From: Chthonomonas sp035294165
GTDB taxonomy: Bacteria > Armatimonadota > Chthonomonadetes > Chthonomonadales > Chthonomonadaceae
NCBI RefSeq assembly: GCF_035294165.1
Contig: NZ_DATGLN010000129.1
Coordinates: forward strand, 1 to 22,635
Direction: 5' to 3'
DNA: 22,635 nt
Shown here: positions 1 through 7,319 of the stretch, in pieces
Position numbering within the stretch: position 1 is the stretch's first letter
Layout: each line of letters begins with the position of its first letter
Translations under genes and position numbers: made by a program
The notes under the pieces: model-generated
Database searches by the model: none
What the model saw: only the letters and a program-made list of their open reading frames with translations
Told to the model about the DNA's origin: nothing

Positions 1-10
1 TCATAAAAAT

Positions 11-55
11 ATAGCAAGGAGACCCCCTGCGTTTACGCGGGGGAGGAATTGCTAT
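11..55. repeat. Left-end hairpin with nested outer inverted repeat
   Basis: The inner stem at 23-43 pairs CCCCC(T)GCG with CGCGGGGG around a TTTA loop. It is enclosed by ATAGCAA (11-17) and TTGCTAT (49-55), a perfect 7-bp outer repeat. A further small hairpin, CGATTG/CAATCG, lies at 67-85. The inner hairpin matches the one at the tnpB 3' end in size, loop and bulge. This fits an IS200/IS605-type end, although a transcription terminator of an upstream gene is an alternative. Confidence 0.5.
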
Positions 56-134
56 CCGCATTCCCCCGATTGTCGAGAGCAATCGTGGCGTCACAATAAC
101 TCCTCGCACTCCTTTCCGCTTTCGCTGGTAAGTA

Positions 135-160
135 GAGAGTATTTGTGGCATAATACTCTC
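135..160. repeat. 9-bp perfect inverted repeat upstream of tnpB
   Basis: GAGAGTATT (135-143) and AATACTCTC (152-160) are perfect reverse complements around an 8-nt spacer, about 32 bp before the tnpB start codon. The position suggests either a subterminal element structure or an operator or leader hairpin limiting tnpB expression. The sequence alone does not decide between them. Confidence 0.45.
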
Positions 161-192
161 GATAAACAAAGATTATCCAAAAGAAGGGCAAG

Positions 193-1335
193 GTGGTGAA
201 AGTCACGTTGCGTCTGAAGCTGTATAGAGACCCTGCCACCCAAAAGGCTCTGCGGGAGACGCTCTTGCAGTTTACCGACTGCTTCAACGCTGTCTGCCGT
301 TACGGGTGGGACAATAACGAGCGCAACGGAACCCGACTGCACCGGGCAACCTACAAGCCCCTTCGGCAAGCGCATCCTGACCTGCCTGCCCAGTTGGTGG
401 TGTCCGCCCGAATGAAGGCCACCGAAGCACTCAAATCTGTTGCGGAGCGCAAGAAGCAGGGACGTTCCGTTACCTGCCCGCAGTCCCACCTTTGCCCCGT
501 GCGCTATGATGCGCGTTCGTATTGGGTGCGCCTTCAAGACGGCTGTGCCTCTCTGGCCACCACACAAGGTCGTGTTTGTGTACCCTTCCGCCTGTGTGAC
601 TACTACTCACGTTATGCCAACTGGAAGCCCTGCTCGGCAGACTTATGTTTTCGTGACGGTGCCTTTTACCTGCATGTGGTGGTGGAAGCCGACGCGCCTG
701 AACCTGTTTGTGAAGGGGTTCTTGGTGTTGACCTCGGCATCGTAGAACTCGCTACCGACAGTGAGGGTAACTCCTATTCGGGCGAAGCCGTAAAAGTCGT
801 TCGCTGCCGTCTCAAGCGCCTCCGTAGTCTGCTTCAAAAGCGCGGCACCAAGAGCGCGAAACGGCATTTGAAGAAACTTCGTGCGAAACAGTCTCGGTTT
901 GTTAAGAACACCAATCACGTGGTTTCTAAATCCCTCGTTCGTAGCGCAGTACAATCGCGAAAGGCACTCGCTCTGGAAGACCTCCGTTGTCTTCGCGACA
1001 GAGCAGAAACGGTTTCTCGCGAGATGCGATGGCTCCTCGGTAACTGGGCGTTCCTGCAACTGCGTCAATTTATCGCCTATAAAGCGGAGGCGGCAGGAGT
1101 GCCTGTTGTGTTGGTTGACCCGCGTAACTCGTCTCGCACTTGTTCTGTATGCGGACATTGCGCGAGAGAGAACCGCAAAAGCCAGAGCCGGTTCCACTGT
1201 CAACAGTGTGGCTTTGAGGCGAATGCTGATTTCAATGCGGCGGTAAACCTCAAAGCACGGGGCGAAAGTTCAGACGCCCTATTGTGTCGGTTGGCGGGTC
1301 ATGCTTCCAACCAGGCGCAAGCCCCTGTGCTTTAG
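193..1335 (+). CDS. tnpB: RNA-guided endonuclease TnpB (IS605 OrfB family)
   Basis: 380 aa, the usual TnpB size, starting at GTG behind an AAGGGCAAGG purine tract. The RuvC-type nuclease centre is complete: Asp180 in GVDLGIVELATDS, Glu262 in LALEDL and Asp346 in NADFNAAVNL. A four-Cys zinc finger lies between motifs II and III (C317/C320 and C336/C339). TnpB proteins are DNA endonucleases guided by an RNA made from the 3' end of their own gene and element. They promote retention of the element at donor sites. No frameshift or lost catalytic residue is visible, so the protein may be active. No tnpA partner is nearby. The stop codon sits at the TTTA loop of the right-end hairpin, as expected where the guide RNA overlaps the gene's 3' end. 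Confidence 0.93.
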   Translation: MVKVTLRLKLYRDPATQKALRETLLQFTDCFNAVCRYGWDNNERNGTRLHRATYKPLRQAHPDLPAQLVVSARMKATEALKSVAERKKQGRSVTCPQSHLCPVRYDARSYWVRLQDGCASLATTQGRVCVPFRLCDYYSRYANWKPCSADLCFRDGAFYLHVVVEADAPEPVCEGVLGVDLGIVELATDSEGNSYSGEAVKVVRCRLKRLRSLLQKRGTKSAKRHLKKLRAKQSRFVKNTNHVVSKSLVRSAVQSRKALALEDLRCLRDRAETVSREMRWLLGNWAFLQLRQFIAYKAEAAGVPVVLVDPRNSSRTCSVCGHCARENRKSQSRFHCQQCGFEANADFNAAVNLKARGESSDALLCRLAGHASNQAQAPVL

Positions 1336-1342
1336 CCAGGGG
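1322..1342 (+). repeat. Right-end hairpin overlapping the tnpB stop codon (probable omega-RNA 3' end)
   Basis: CCCCTG(T)GC pairs with GCCAGGGG around a TTTA loop, and the TAG stop (1333-1335) begins in the loop. The structure mirrors the hairpin at 23-43. In characterised TnpB elements the scaffold part of the guide RNA ends at the right end, with the guide coming from flanking DNA. Here that flank would start just after about 1342-1350. Confidence 0.55.
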
Positions 1343-1540
1343 TATCTGACAAGCCATTTCGCCATCGGCTCTGTTCTTTCCTGCCTCTAAGAAAACTCAT
1401 CTGTTCGGCAGATGAGGAATACACGGCGGGTAGGGTGGAGGAAAACCCTTTTTGGACACAAAACTTTCGATTTAACGAACCAAATCGGACATTGAAACGT
1501 AGTATCATGAAATGAACCTAATTCGGAGAAGCGCGTAGCG

Positions 1541-3844
1541 ATGCCGATTCTCGAAACGCTGCCGGAAGAGGTCGAAAACAGTTTGCGCGCCTTACGCGCC
1601 GGCGACCTAAAAGACGAGCAAGCGGACGAAACTTTACAGAAACTTCTCTCCTCCGACACCGGTCTCCCTGGCACAATAACCCCGCGCATCACCTTCGCCA
1701 CCGATCTCAACGTTGCAGGCGAGTTTGCCACCGAGTGGTTGGTGGTAGACGACACGCACATCTACGTTTTTGCCCCGGATGGCGAAGGCTCGGCGGAGAT
1801 ACGCTATGCCATCCCCTTGTCGAGCGTGCGCCGTGTGTCGGCGGAGATGCAGGTGGGCAACGGCCTCATCGAGCTTGAGACGGATACGACGGTTATTCCG
1901 TTGTTGCGCTATTCTCTGTCGGTGGTGGCGGAGGCGAACGCCATTGCGCGTCAATTGAACGCGATGGTCAAGGGCGAGGAGCCTCATTTGGAGGCGCTGA
2001 AAGAGACGCGCAAAAAGTTCTGCCCACGGTGCCATCGTTTGTTACCGCCGGAGACGGAGGTCTGCCCCGCCTGTATTGACAAGCGGGCAACGCTCATTCG
2101 GCTGTTCAGTTTCCTCGCGCCCTATAAAGGGTTGGTGGCTTTGGGGCTGGCGCTTCTGCTTTGTTCCACGGTCACCGACCTCACGCCCCCTTACATTGTT
2201 GGCCGCATGGTAGACCTGCTCATCCGTCAGACCCGTGCCAACGATCATCGCCTCTTGCCGCTGGTGATGTGGGTTTTGTTGCTCGCCAGTATGCGGGTGC
2301 TGAGTGCGGCGATCAACTACGGCCAGCAGCGCCTGAATCCGTGGCTTGGCGGGCGGGTAAGCATGGATATCCGCATGGCGCTCTTCCACAAGCTGAGCCA
2401 GTTTTCTTTGGGTTATTACGACAAGCGAAGCACAGGCTCGGTGATGTCGCGCATCACCAACGATGCCGATAACCTTTGGGACTTCATTACGGGTGGCATA
2501 CCGTGGCTGGTTTCTAACACGCTTACGTTGGTGGGCATAGGCCTCGTTCTTTTTCGCATCAACTGGCAGTTAGCCCTGCTCATGCTCATTCCGGCGCCTT
2601 TCATCTTCTTCCTTACCCGCTGGTTTATGCCACGCGCTCGCGCCCGATTCCATGTGGTGTGGCATCGTATCAGCAAGCTCTACTCTGCCCTTAATAGCGC
2701 CATATCGGGCATTAAGGTGGTAAAGGCTTTTGCCCAAGAGCATCGGGAGGTGGAGCGTTTTCGACGCCGCGCCGACGCGGTGTTCCGTGCAAGCTTTGAG
2801 GCGAACGCATTTCGCGCCACCTACTGGCCACTGCTTGGACTGCTCATGAGTGCGGGTTCCTACATCATCTGGATCGCGGGTGGCAGTAAGGTGCTGCAAA
2901 ACCATGGCATCATGACCATCGGCGAGTTGACCATGTTCAACGGATACCTTATGCAGTTCTACCAGCCGTTTATGAACTTCAGCCAAGTGATGGACTGGTC
3001 TACCCGCTCCATGACGGCGGCCGAGCGTGTGTTTGAGATTCTCGACACCGAGCCGGATATTCGCGATAGTGAAAACTCGGTGCCGATGCCAACGATGCGC
3101 GGTGAAGTGAAGTTTGAGAACGTCTCCTTCTCTTACGACAAGGCGCATTATGCGCTTGAGAACTTCAATCTTGAGGTGAAGCCGGGTGAGATGATCGGCC
3201 TTGTGGGGCATAGTGGGGCCGGGAAGACCACCATCATCAACCTGCTATCGCGTTTCTACGATGTTACCGAGGGGCGTATTACGATAGATGGTGTGGATAT
3301 TCGGGATATTCGGCTTGAGGACTATCACCGCCATTTCGGCATCGTTCCTCAGGAGCCGTTCCTATTCCCTGGAACCATCCGCGACAACATCGCCTACGCC
3401 CATCCGGAGGCGACCCCGGAGGAGGTGATGCGAGCCGCAAAAGCCGCCAACTGCCATGAGTTTATTCTGCGTTTCCCCGACGGTTACGATACGCAGGTAG
3501 GCGAGAGAGGGCAGCGCGTTTCCGGTGGCGAGCGCCAGCGCATCTCCATAGCACGTGCCATTCTGCACGACCCCAAAATCCTTATTTTAGATGAGGCTAC
3601 GGCCAGTGTGGATACGGAGGCCGAAAAGCAGATTCAGGAGGCCATTGCGCGTTTGGTGGAAGGGCGCACCACCTTTGCCATTGCCCACCGCCTCTCGACA
3701 TTACGCAACGCCGATAGGCTTGTGGTAATGAAGGAAGGCAAGATGGTCGAAATGGGCACGCACGAGGAGTTGATGGAGAAGGACGGGGTTTACGCCAATC
3801 TGGTGCGGATTCAGTCGGAGATTAACAAACTTCGGGCCGTCTAA
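1541..3844 (+). CDS. ABC exporter (fused TMD-NBD) with N-terminal extension and zinc ribbon
   Basis: 767 aa, against about 580-600 for a plain half-exporter. Residues 1-185 are an extra cytosolic region. It has a stretch rich in beta structure (about 55-140, possibly PH/GRAM-like, inferred) and a zinc ribbon CPRC...CPAC (C161, C164, C175, C178). The type I exporter membrane domain (about 190-490) begins at the first hydrophobic segment, 196-216. The ATPase has Walker A GHSGAGKT (556-563), Q-loop VPQEP, signature VSGGERQR (660-667; L and Q are commoner at positions 1 and 5), Walker B ILILDE (680-685) and switch His716. Everything needed for ATP hydrolysis is present, and it should act as a homodimer or with a partner. 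The substrate is unknown; lipid, drug or peptide export are all possible. A GGAG lies about 12 bp before the ATG. Confidence 0.92.
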   Translation: MPILETLPEEVENSLRALRAGDLKDEQADETLQKLLSSDTGLPGTITPRITFATDLNVAGEFATEWLVVDDTHIYVFAPDGEGSAEIRYAIPLSSVRRVSAEMQVGNGLIELETDTTVIPLLRYSLSVVAEANAIARQLNAMVKGEEPHLEALKETRKKFCPRCHRLLPPETEVCPACIDKRATLIRLFSFLAPYKGLVALGLALLLCSTVTDLTPPYIVGRMVDLLIRQTRANDHRLLPLVMWVLLLASMRVLSAAINYGQQRLNPWLGGRVSMDIRMALFHKLSQFSLGYYDKRSTGSVMSRITNDADNLWDFITGGIPWLVSNTLTLVGIGLVLFRINWQLALLMLIPAPFIFFLTRWFMPRARARFHVVWHRISKLYSALNSAISGIKVVKAFAQEHREVERFRRRADAVFRASFEANAFRATYWPLLGLLMSAGSYIIWIAGGSKVLQNHGIMTIGELTMFNGYLMQFYQPFMNFSQVMDWSTRSMTAAERVFEILDTEPDIRDSENSVPMPTMRGEVKFENVSFSYDKAHYALENFNLEVKPGEMIGLVGHSGAGKTTIINLLSRFYDVTEGRITIDGVDIRDIRLEDYHRHFGIVPQEPFLFPGTIRDNIAYAHPEATPEEVMRAAKAANCHEFILRFPDGYDTQVGERGQRVSGGERQRISIARAILHDPKILILDEATASVDTEAEKQIQEAIARLVEGRTTFAIAHRLSTLRNADRLVVMKEGKMVEMGTHEELMEKDGVYANLVRIQSEINKLRAV

Positions 3845-3846
3845 CG

Positions 3847-3876
3847 TTGCATTTTTCCGCGTCTCTAACGTAAAAT
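3847..3876 (+). promoter_or_regulatory. Sigma70-type promoter of the Fe-S carrier gene
   Basis: TTGCAT (3847-3852), an 18-bp spacer and TAAAAT (3871-3876) lie just after the ABC exporter stop codon and about 65 bp before the next ATG. This gives the Fe-S gene its own transcription start. Confidence 0.55.
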
Positions 3877-3889
3877 GATATTAGTGCAC

Positions 3890-3918
3890 ACACAAAAGCT
3901 TCTTTTCGGAAGCTGTGT
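3890..3918 (+). promoter_or_regulatory. Leader hairpin before the Fe-S carrier gene
   Basis: AGCTTC (3897-3902) pairs with GAAGCT (3909-3914) around TTTTCG. The stem can be extended across a 3-nt bulge by ACAC/GTGT (3890-3893 and 3915-3918). It falls in the predicted 5' UTR, about 22 bp before the ATG. No T-tract follows it, so it does not look like a terminator. A role in RNA stability or translation is possible but unproven. Confidence 0.35.
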
Positions 3919-3940
3919 TAGGAAAGGATAGGAAGTTCAT

Positions 3941-4351
3941 ATGGCCTCTATAGACACTCCGGTTAATCCCGGGATCGTGCTAACCGAGCGAGCCGCTCAG
4001 GAGATTCGTGGTCTGTTGGAAAGTCAAGGAAAGGCCGATGCCGCTTTGCGCGTTTTTGTGCAGGGCGGTGGGTGCTCTGGCCTAAGCTATGGCATGGCCA
4101 TTGACGATGTGGTGGAGGAGGACGATTTCGTCTACGACTGCCATGGCGTTAAGGTAGTGGTAGATTCGCTTAGCATTCAGTATATCAAAGGCTCCTCCAT
4201 TGACTATGTGGAAGACGTAATGGGCGGCGGTTTCAAGATTGATAACCCCAACGCAATCCGCACCTGCGGCTGTGGCAGCTCCTTCGCCACCGAGGAAGCG
4301 GGTGAGGGCGATGCCGATAGCGGCTGTGGCTCCGGCTGCGGTTGCCACTAG
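3941..4351 (+). CDS. IscA/ErpA/HesB-family A-type iron-sulfur carrier
   Basis: 136 aa. A-type carriers bind an iron-sulfur cluster and pass it to apo-enzymes in the cytosol. The three conserved cysteines are present: C45 in GGGCSGLSYGM and C109/C111 in RTCGCGSSF. The core around these residues (VLTERAAQEIRGLL, VDSLSIQYIKGSSIDYV) is typical. The unusual part is the C-terminal tail after about residue 116, an acidic Gly/Cys-rich extension ending SGCGSGCGCH with three more cysteines, which standard IscA/ErpA proteins lack. A purine-rich AGGAAAGGATAGGAAG gives good ribosome binding sites. The gene has its own promoter and terminator, so it is monocistronic. I cannot separate ErpA from IscA or SufA by sequence alone. 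Confidence 0.93.
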   Translation: MASIDTPVNPGIVLTERAAQEIRGLLESQGKADAALRVFVQGGGCSGLSYGMAIDDVVEEDDFVYDCHGVKVVVDSLSIQYIKGSSIDYVEDVMGGGFKIDNPNAIRTCGCGSSFATEEAGEGDADSGCGSGCGCH

Positions 4352-4382
4352 TTGGCGTTTATCTAGAACGTTGGTAAACCGA

Positions 4383-4414
4383 ATCGAGGGCGCCTAGGCG
4401 CCCTCGATCTTTTT
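4383..4414 (+). terminator. Rho-independent terminator of the Fe-S carrier gene
   Basis: A perfect 12-bp GC-rich stem, ATCGAGGGCGCC (4383-4394) with GGCGCCCTCGAT (4397-4408), is followed by CTTTTT. It begins 31 bp after the stop codon and lies between converging genes. The T-tract is on the plus side only, so it terminates the plus-strand transcript. Confidence 0.9.
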
Positions 4415-4457
4415 AGGTCGGATGCTTTCCTTGGTAAAGCCGAAGGTGCGCGACGGT

Positions 4458-5177
4458 CTATGGCCGCTGTCGCCGCAAACCTCCTAGCAGACCGCTTAAC
4501 AGTATCGTTGTCAAGAGCACCGTGGACCCATTCGATTCCGGTACTGTGGCGCTAAAGGCATGCACCAGATAGTGGAAGCCGTTGGCCTTACTTGGGTTCA
4601 CCCCACCATTTGCCAAAATGTTGTAGGGGGATAGAATAACGGAGCCATGACGAAAGGTGAAGGGTGCATAAGGGCCGGCCGGCGGGTTGTGCATGACGTC
4701 GAAAACCGGACCGAGGCTCGGATCGAGAGGATTCGGGGCGGTAGAGGCGAGAAAGCCCGATCCAAACGGGGTGATGGGCGAATAGGCCTGCTCGTTGAAA
4801 CTCCAATAGCCGGCAACTTCGTCCACAAAAGCGGTTTGCTGGAAAGGATAGAAAAGGTCATAGCTCCATAACTGGGTTGGGTTGTCGGCAAGCGGCCCTC
4901 CGTTGGTCGTTTCAATGTCGAGCAGCAGCCACTCCGAGTTTGGCGAGATAACGTGGATCGATTCGGTGATCTGCAGCTTTCCATTGTCGGCGGAGATGGT
5001 GGTGGGCGATTGGCTCATAGAGAAGGTAGTGGTGAAATTATCCGGAGCGTTTTGGGCGGAGAGGGTAAAAGTGCCTCCTCGTTGAAAGACCTGCGGCCGG
5101 GCGAGTTGTGCGGCCATGAGCAGGCCGAGCGTAAGGTGGAACGTTGCGCGTGATCGCACATAAGGGTACAGCTTCAT
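4458..5177 (-). CDS. Secreted protein with PEP-CTERM-like C-terminal sorting signal
   Basis: 239 aa of unknown function. The N-terminus looks like a signal peptide: basic MKLYPYVRSR, then a hydrophobic run to about residue 25. The middle is Ser/Thr/Asn/Pro-rich without recognisable catalytic motifs, as in beta-rich surface proteins. The C-terminus has the PEP-CTERM layout: VPE at 212-214, a hydrophobic helix STVLLTTILLSGLLGGL, then basic RRQRP. In such systems an exosortase cuts the signal and the protein reaches the surface or extracellular matrix. The second P of PEP is replaced by S, so the match is imperfect. GGAAAGAAG precedes the ATG. It is transcribed away from its neighbours and appears to be a single gene. 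Confidence 0.75.
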   Translation of the reverse strand: MKLYPYVRSRATFHLTLGLLMAAQLARPQVFQRGGTFTLSAQNAPDNFTTTFSMSQSPTTISADNGKLQITESIHVISPNSEWLLLDIETTNGGPLADNPTQLWSYDLFYPFQQTAFVDEVAGYWSFNEQAYSPITPFGSGFLASTAPNPLDPSLGPVFDVMHNPPAGPYAPFTFRHGSVILSPYNILANGGVNPSKANGFHYLVHAFSATVPESNGSTVLLTTILLSGLLGGLRRQRP

Positions 5178-5195
5178 CTACTTCTTTCCGTTCGT

Positions 5196-5220
5196 AAGGT
5201 TTGGTTCGCCGAACAACCTT
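5196..5220. repeat. Imperfect hairpin upstream of the PEP-CTERM-like gene
   Basis: AAGGTT/AACCTT and an inner GTTC/GAAC stem, separated by a two-base bulge, form a 25-nt hairpin 19 bp before the start of the minus-strand gene at 5177 and downstream of rnc. No T-tract follows on either strand. It could be a 5' UTR element or an operator; I see no decisive evidence. Confidence 0.4.
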
Positions 5221-5332
5221 CATGAAGAGTGGTTTATGCGGCGAGATACCAATATCATTTTAACATACTGCAAATCGCTGATGAGCGTAACAAGCAGGCA
5301 AACATAAATCTAGAAACAAAAAACCGGCAATT

Positions 5333-6082
5333 TTACGTGTTTTTGTCATCGCTTTCAATTTGGCTCCAGTATGCCAGTGCGGCGCGGGCGGCCTCCTGTT
5401 CGGCCTCTTTTTTGCTTTTGCCTACGCCGTGCCCCAACGGGCGCCCGTGCAGCAACACCTCGGCCTCAAACGTCTTATCGTGGTCGCTGCCGTACTCCGT
5501 GCGAATGCGATAGACCGGGGTGAGACGATATTGGGCTTGGATCAGCTCTTGGAGGGTGGACTTATAATCGCGGCGGTGACTCTCTTTTATGGCCTCTTGT
5601 ATGATGTCGGCCATGGCCTTTTCGACGAACTTTTTGGTGGCGCGCAGGCCGCGGTCGAGGTAGAGTGCGGCCACGATGGCCTCGAAGGCATCGGCCAAGA
5701 TGGCGCGCCCTCCTCGACCTTCCAAAATGGATTCTGGGTAAGCAACAACCACGAACTCCTCGATGCCTAATCGGCGTGCGGCTTCGGCGAGGGCCTGCTC
5801 GCTAACGGCGTAGGCCTTTGCTTTAGCGAGAATGCCTTCTTTAACATCCGGATGGTGCTTAAAGAGCCATTCCACGACGATGAGGCCGATGATGGCATCC
5901 CCAAGAAACTCCAGCCGCTCGTTACTTTGGAGCTGGCGTGAAGACACAGCAGAGCGATGCGTGATAGCCTGTGCGAGCAACTCCTTTCGACGAAAATCTA
6001 CCCCTAGTCTCTGCTCCAGTTGTTGCAGTTTATCTGCAGGCAAGACGCTGCTCTTTTCCGTAAGCTGTTCGCTATGCGTCAT
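5333..6082 (-). CDS. rnc: Ribonuclease III
   Basis: 249 aa, within the usual 220-260. The enzyme cuts double-stranded RNA in rRNA processing and mRNA decay as a homodimer. The family signature NERLEFLGD is at 54-62, with metal-binding Glu58 and Asp62. The second acidic pair is Asp131/Glu134 in ILADAFEAIVAALYLD. A double-stranded-RNA-binding domain follows from about 172 to 243 (STLQELIQ ... KSKKEAEQEAARAAL). The gene starts 26 bp after the aminotransferase stop codon on the same strand, so the two are probably co-transcribed. The catalytic set is complete. Confidence 0.97.
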   Translation of the reverse strand: MTHSEQLTEKSSVLPADKLQQLEQRLGVDFRRKELLAQAITHRSAVSSRQLQSNERLEFLGDAIIGLIVVEWLFKHHPDVKEGILAKAKAYAVSEQALAEAARRLGIEEFVVVAYPESILEGRGGRAILADAFEAIVAALYLDRGLRATKKFVEKAMADIIQEAIKESHRRDYKSTLQELIQAQYRLTPVYRIRTEYGSDHDKTFEAEVLLHGRPLGHGVGKSKKEAEQEAARAALAYWSQIESDDKNT

Positions 6083-6108
6083 GAGGCTTTATCCTCGATC
6101 TCGCGCTC

Positions 6109-7305
6109 CTACTCCAGTTTGCGGATGGCATGAGCCATTCGTTCCAAACCTTTCTCGATCTTTTCCATCGAGGTGGCATAAGAGAGACGAATATGGGTAT
6201 CGGAGCCGAATCCGGAGCCGGGCACCACGGCCACACCGGCCTCGTCGAGGAGGTATTCGGCCAATGCATCCGAAGAGGGTATCACCTTGTTTCCGGCTTT
6301 ACGTCCAAGCAGGGCCGAGATGTCGGGGAAGGCGTAGAAAGCGCCTCCCGGCACGGGGCAGTGAACGCCGGGTATGGCGTTTAGGCGCTCCACCATGGCG
6401 TTCCGTCTTGCCTCAAAGGCCTGTCGCATCTGCTCCACCGGCTCCTGAGGTCCGATGAGGGCGGCAACCGCAGCCTTTTGGGCGATAGAGGTGGGGTTGG
6501 AGGTGGACTGATCCTGTAGTCTGCCCATTGCGGCGATGAACTCTTCATTTGCCGAAGCCACATAGCCGATGCGCCAGCCCGTCATGGCGTAGGCTTTGGA
6601 GCAGCCATTCACGGTGATGGTATATTGAAAACTCTCGCTGCCTAGCGCCGCCGGGCTAACATGCTGACGACCATCGTAGATCAGCTTCTCATAGATTTCG
6701 TCGCTGATGAGATAGATTTGGTGTTGAATACACAACGACACGATCTCTTTAACCGTCTGGCGTGACGCCACAGCCCCGGTGGGGTTGCAAGGTGAGTTGA
6801 GCACGATGGCGCGCGTTCGTGAGGTAATGGCCTCACGAAGAGCTTCACGGGTCGGCATAAAGTCGTTCTTGGGGTCGGTTTGTACGAAGACGGGAACGCC
6901 CTCGGCAAGTTTTACCTGTTCCGGATAGGTAACCCAATAGGGAACGGGAATGATCACCTCATCGCCTGGGTCGAGCAGGGCCTGCATGATGTTGTAGAGG
7001 GAGTGTTTGGCACCACAAGAGACGATGATTTGGGAGGGTTTATAGTGCAGCCCGTTATCGCGCGCCAGCTTCTCGACAACGGCCTGTTTGAGGTCGGCAT
7101 CGCCGCTGCTGGGTGTGTATTTCGTGTAGCCGGCCTCTAGGGCGGCAATGGCAGCCCGTTTGATATGTTCTGGCGTATCGAAATCCGGCTCTCCCGCGCC
7201 AAAGCCTATCACATCTCTGCCTTGTGCGGCCAGCGCCTTTGCACGGGCGGTAATGGCTAACGTAGGGGAGGGAGCGGTATTGCGTGCTCGCTGCGAAATG
7301 TGCAT
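6109..7305 (-). CDS. Class I/II pyridoxal-phosphate aminotransferase (aspartate aminotransferase-like)
   Basis: 398 aa from the chosen ATG at 7305. The enzyme moves an amino group between an amino acid, probably aspartate, and a 2-oxo acid using PLP. Visible landmarks are GAGEPDFDTPEHI (37-49), NPTG (174-177), Asp202/Tyr205 in SDEIYEKL, the Schiff-base lysine Lys237 in SKAYAMTGWRIGY, and a C-terminal IRLSYATS whose Arg binds the substrate carboxylate. The start at 7305 gives the usual family N-terminus (HISQRARNTAPSPTLAITAKA-like) and has AAAGGA upstream. An ATG at 7323 overlaps the previous stop as ATGA and is a coupled alternative adding six residues. Substrate preference (aspartate, or prephenate and others) cannot be read from motifs alone. 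Confidence 0.92.
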   Translation of the reverse strand: MHISQRARNTAPSPTLAITARAKALAAQGRDVIGFGAGEPDFDTPEHIKRAAIAALEAGYTKYTPSSGDADLKQAVVEKLARDNGLHYKPSQIIVSCGAKHSLYNIMQALLDPGDEVIIPVPYWVTYPEQVKLAEGVPVFVQTDPKNDFMPTREALREAITSRTRAIVLNSPCNPTGAVASRQTVKEIVSLCIQHQIYLISDEIYEKLIYDGRQHVSPAALGSESFQYTITVNGCSKAYAMTGWRIGYVASANEEFIAAMGRLQDQSTSNPTSIAQKAAVAALIGPQEPVEQMRQAFEARRNAMVERLNAIPGVHCPVPGGAFYAFPDISALLGRKAGNKVIPSSDALAEYLLDEAGVAVVPGSGFGSDTHIRLSYATSMEKIEKGLERMAHAIRKLE

Positions 7306-7319
7306 TCCATCTTTTCCTT

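Larger units (their letters stand above)
11..1342 (+). mobile_element. Solo tnpB insertion element (IS200/IS605 superfamily, IS1341-like), ends tentative
   Basis: A single tnpB gene lies between two 21-nt hairpins, at 23-43 and 1322-1342. They share the same architecture: a C-run/G-run stem, one extra T on the 5' side and a TTTA loop. IS200/IS605-type elements carry such subterminal hairpins instead of terminal inverted repeats. No Y1 transposase (tnpA) is present, so this would be a non-autonomous, TnpB-only copy. The exact ends cannot be fixed from one copy, because these elements make no target duplication. The left hairpin could instead be the remnant of another element. Confidence 0.5.

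Noticed and set aside
643..1203. 186-aa minus-strand frame opposite tnpB
   Set aside because: Antisense shadow of a well-supported gene, without motifs or ribosome site.
2570..3211. 213-aa minus-strand frame opposite the ABC exporter
   Set aside because: Shadow frame; the plus strand carries the full exporter.
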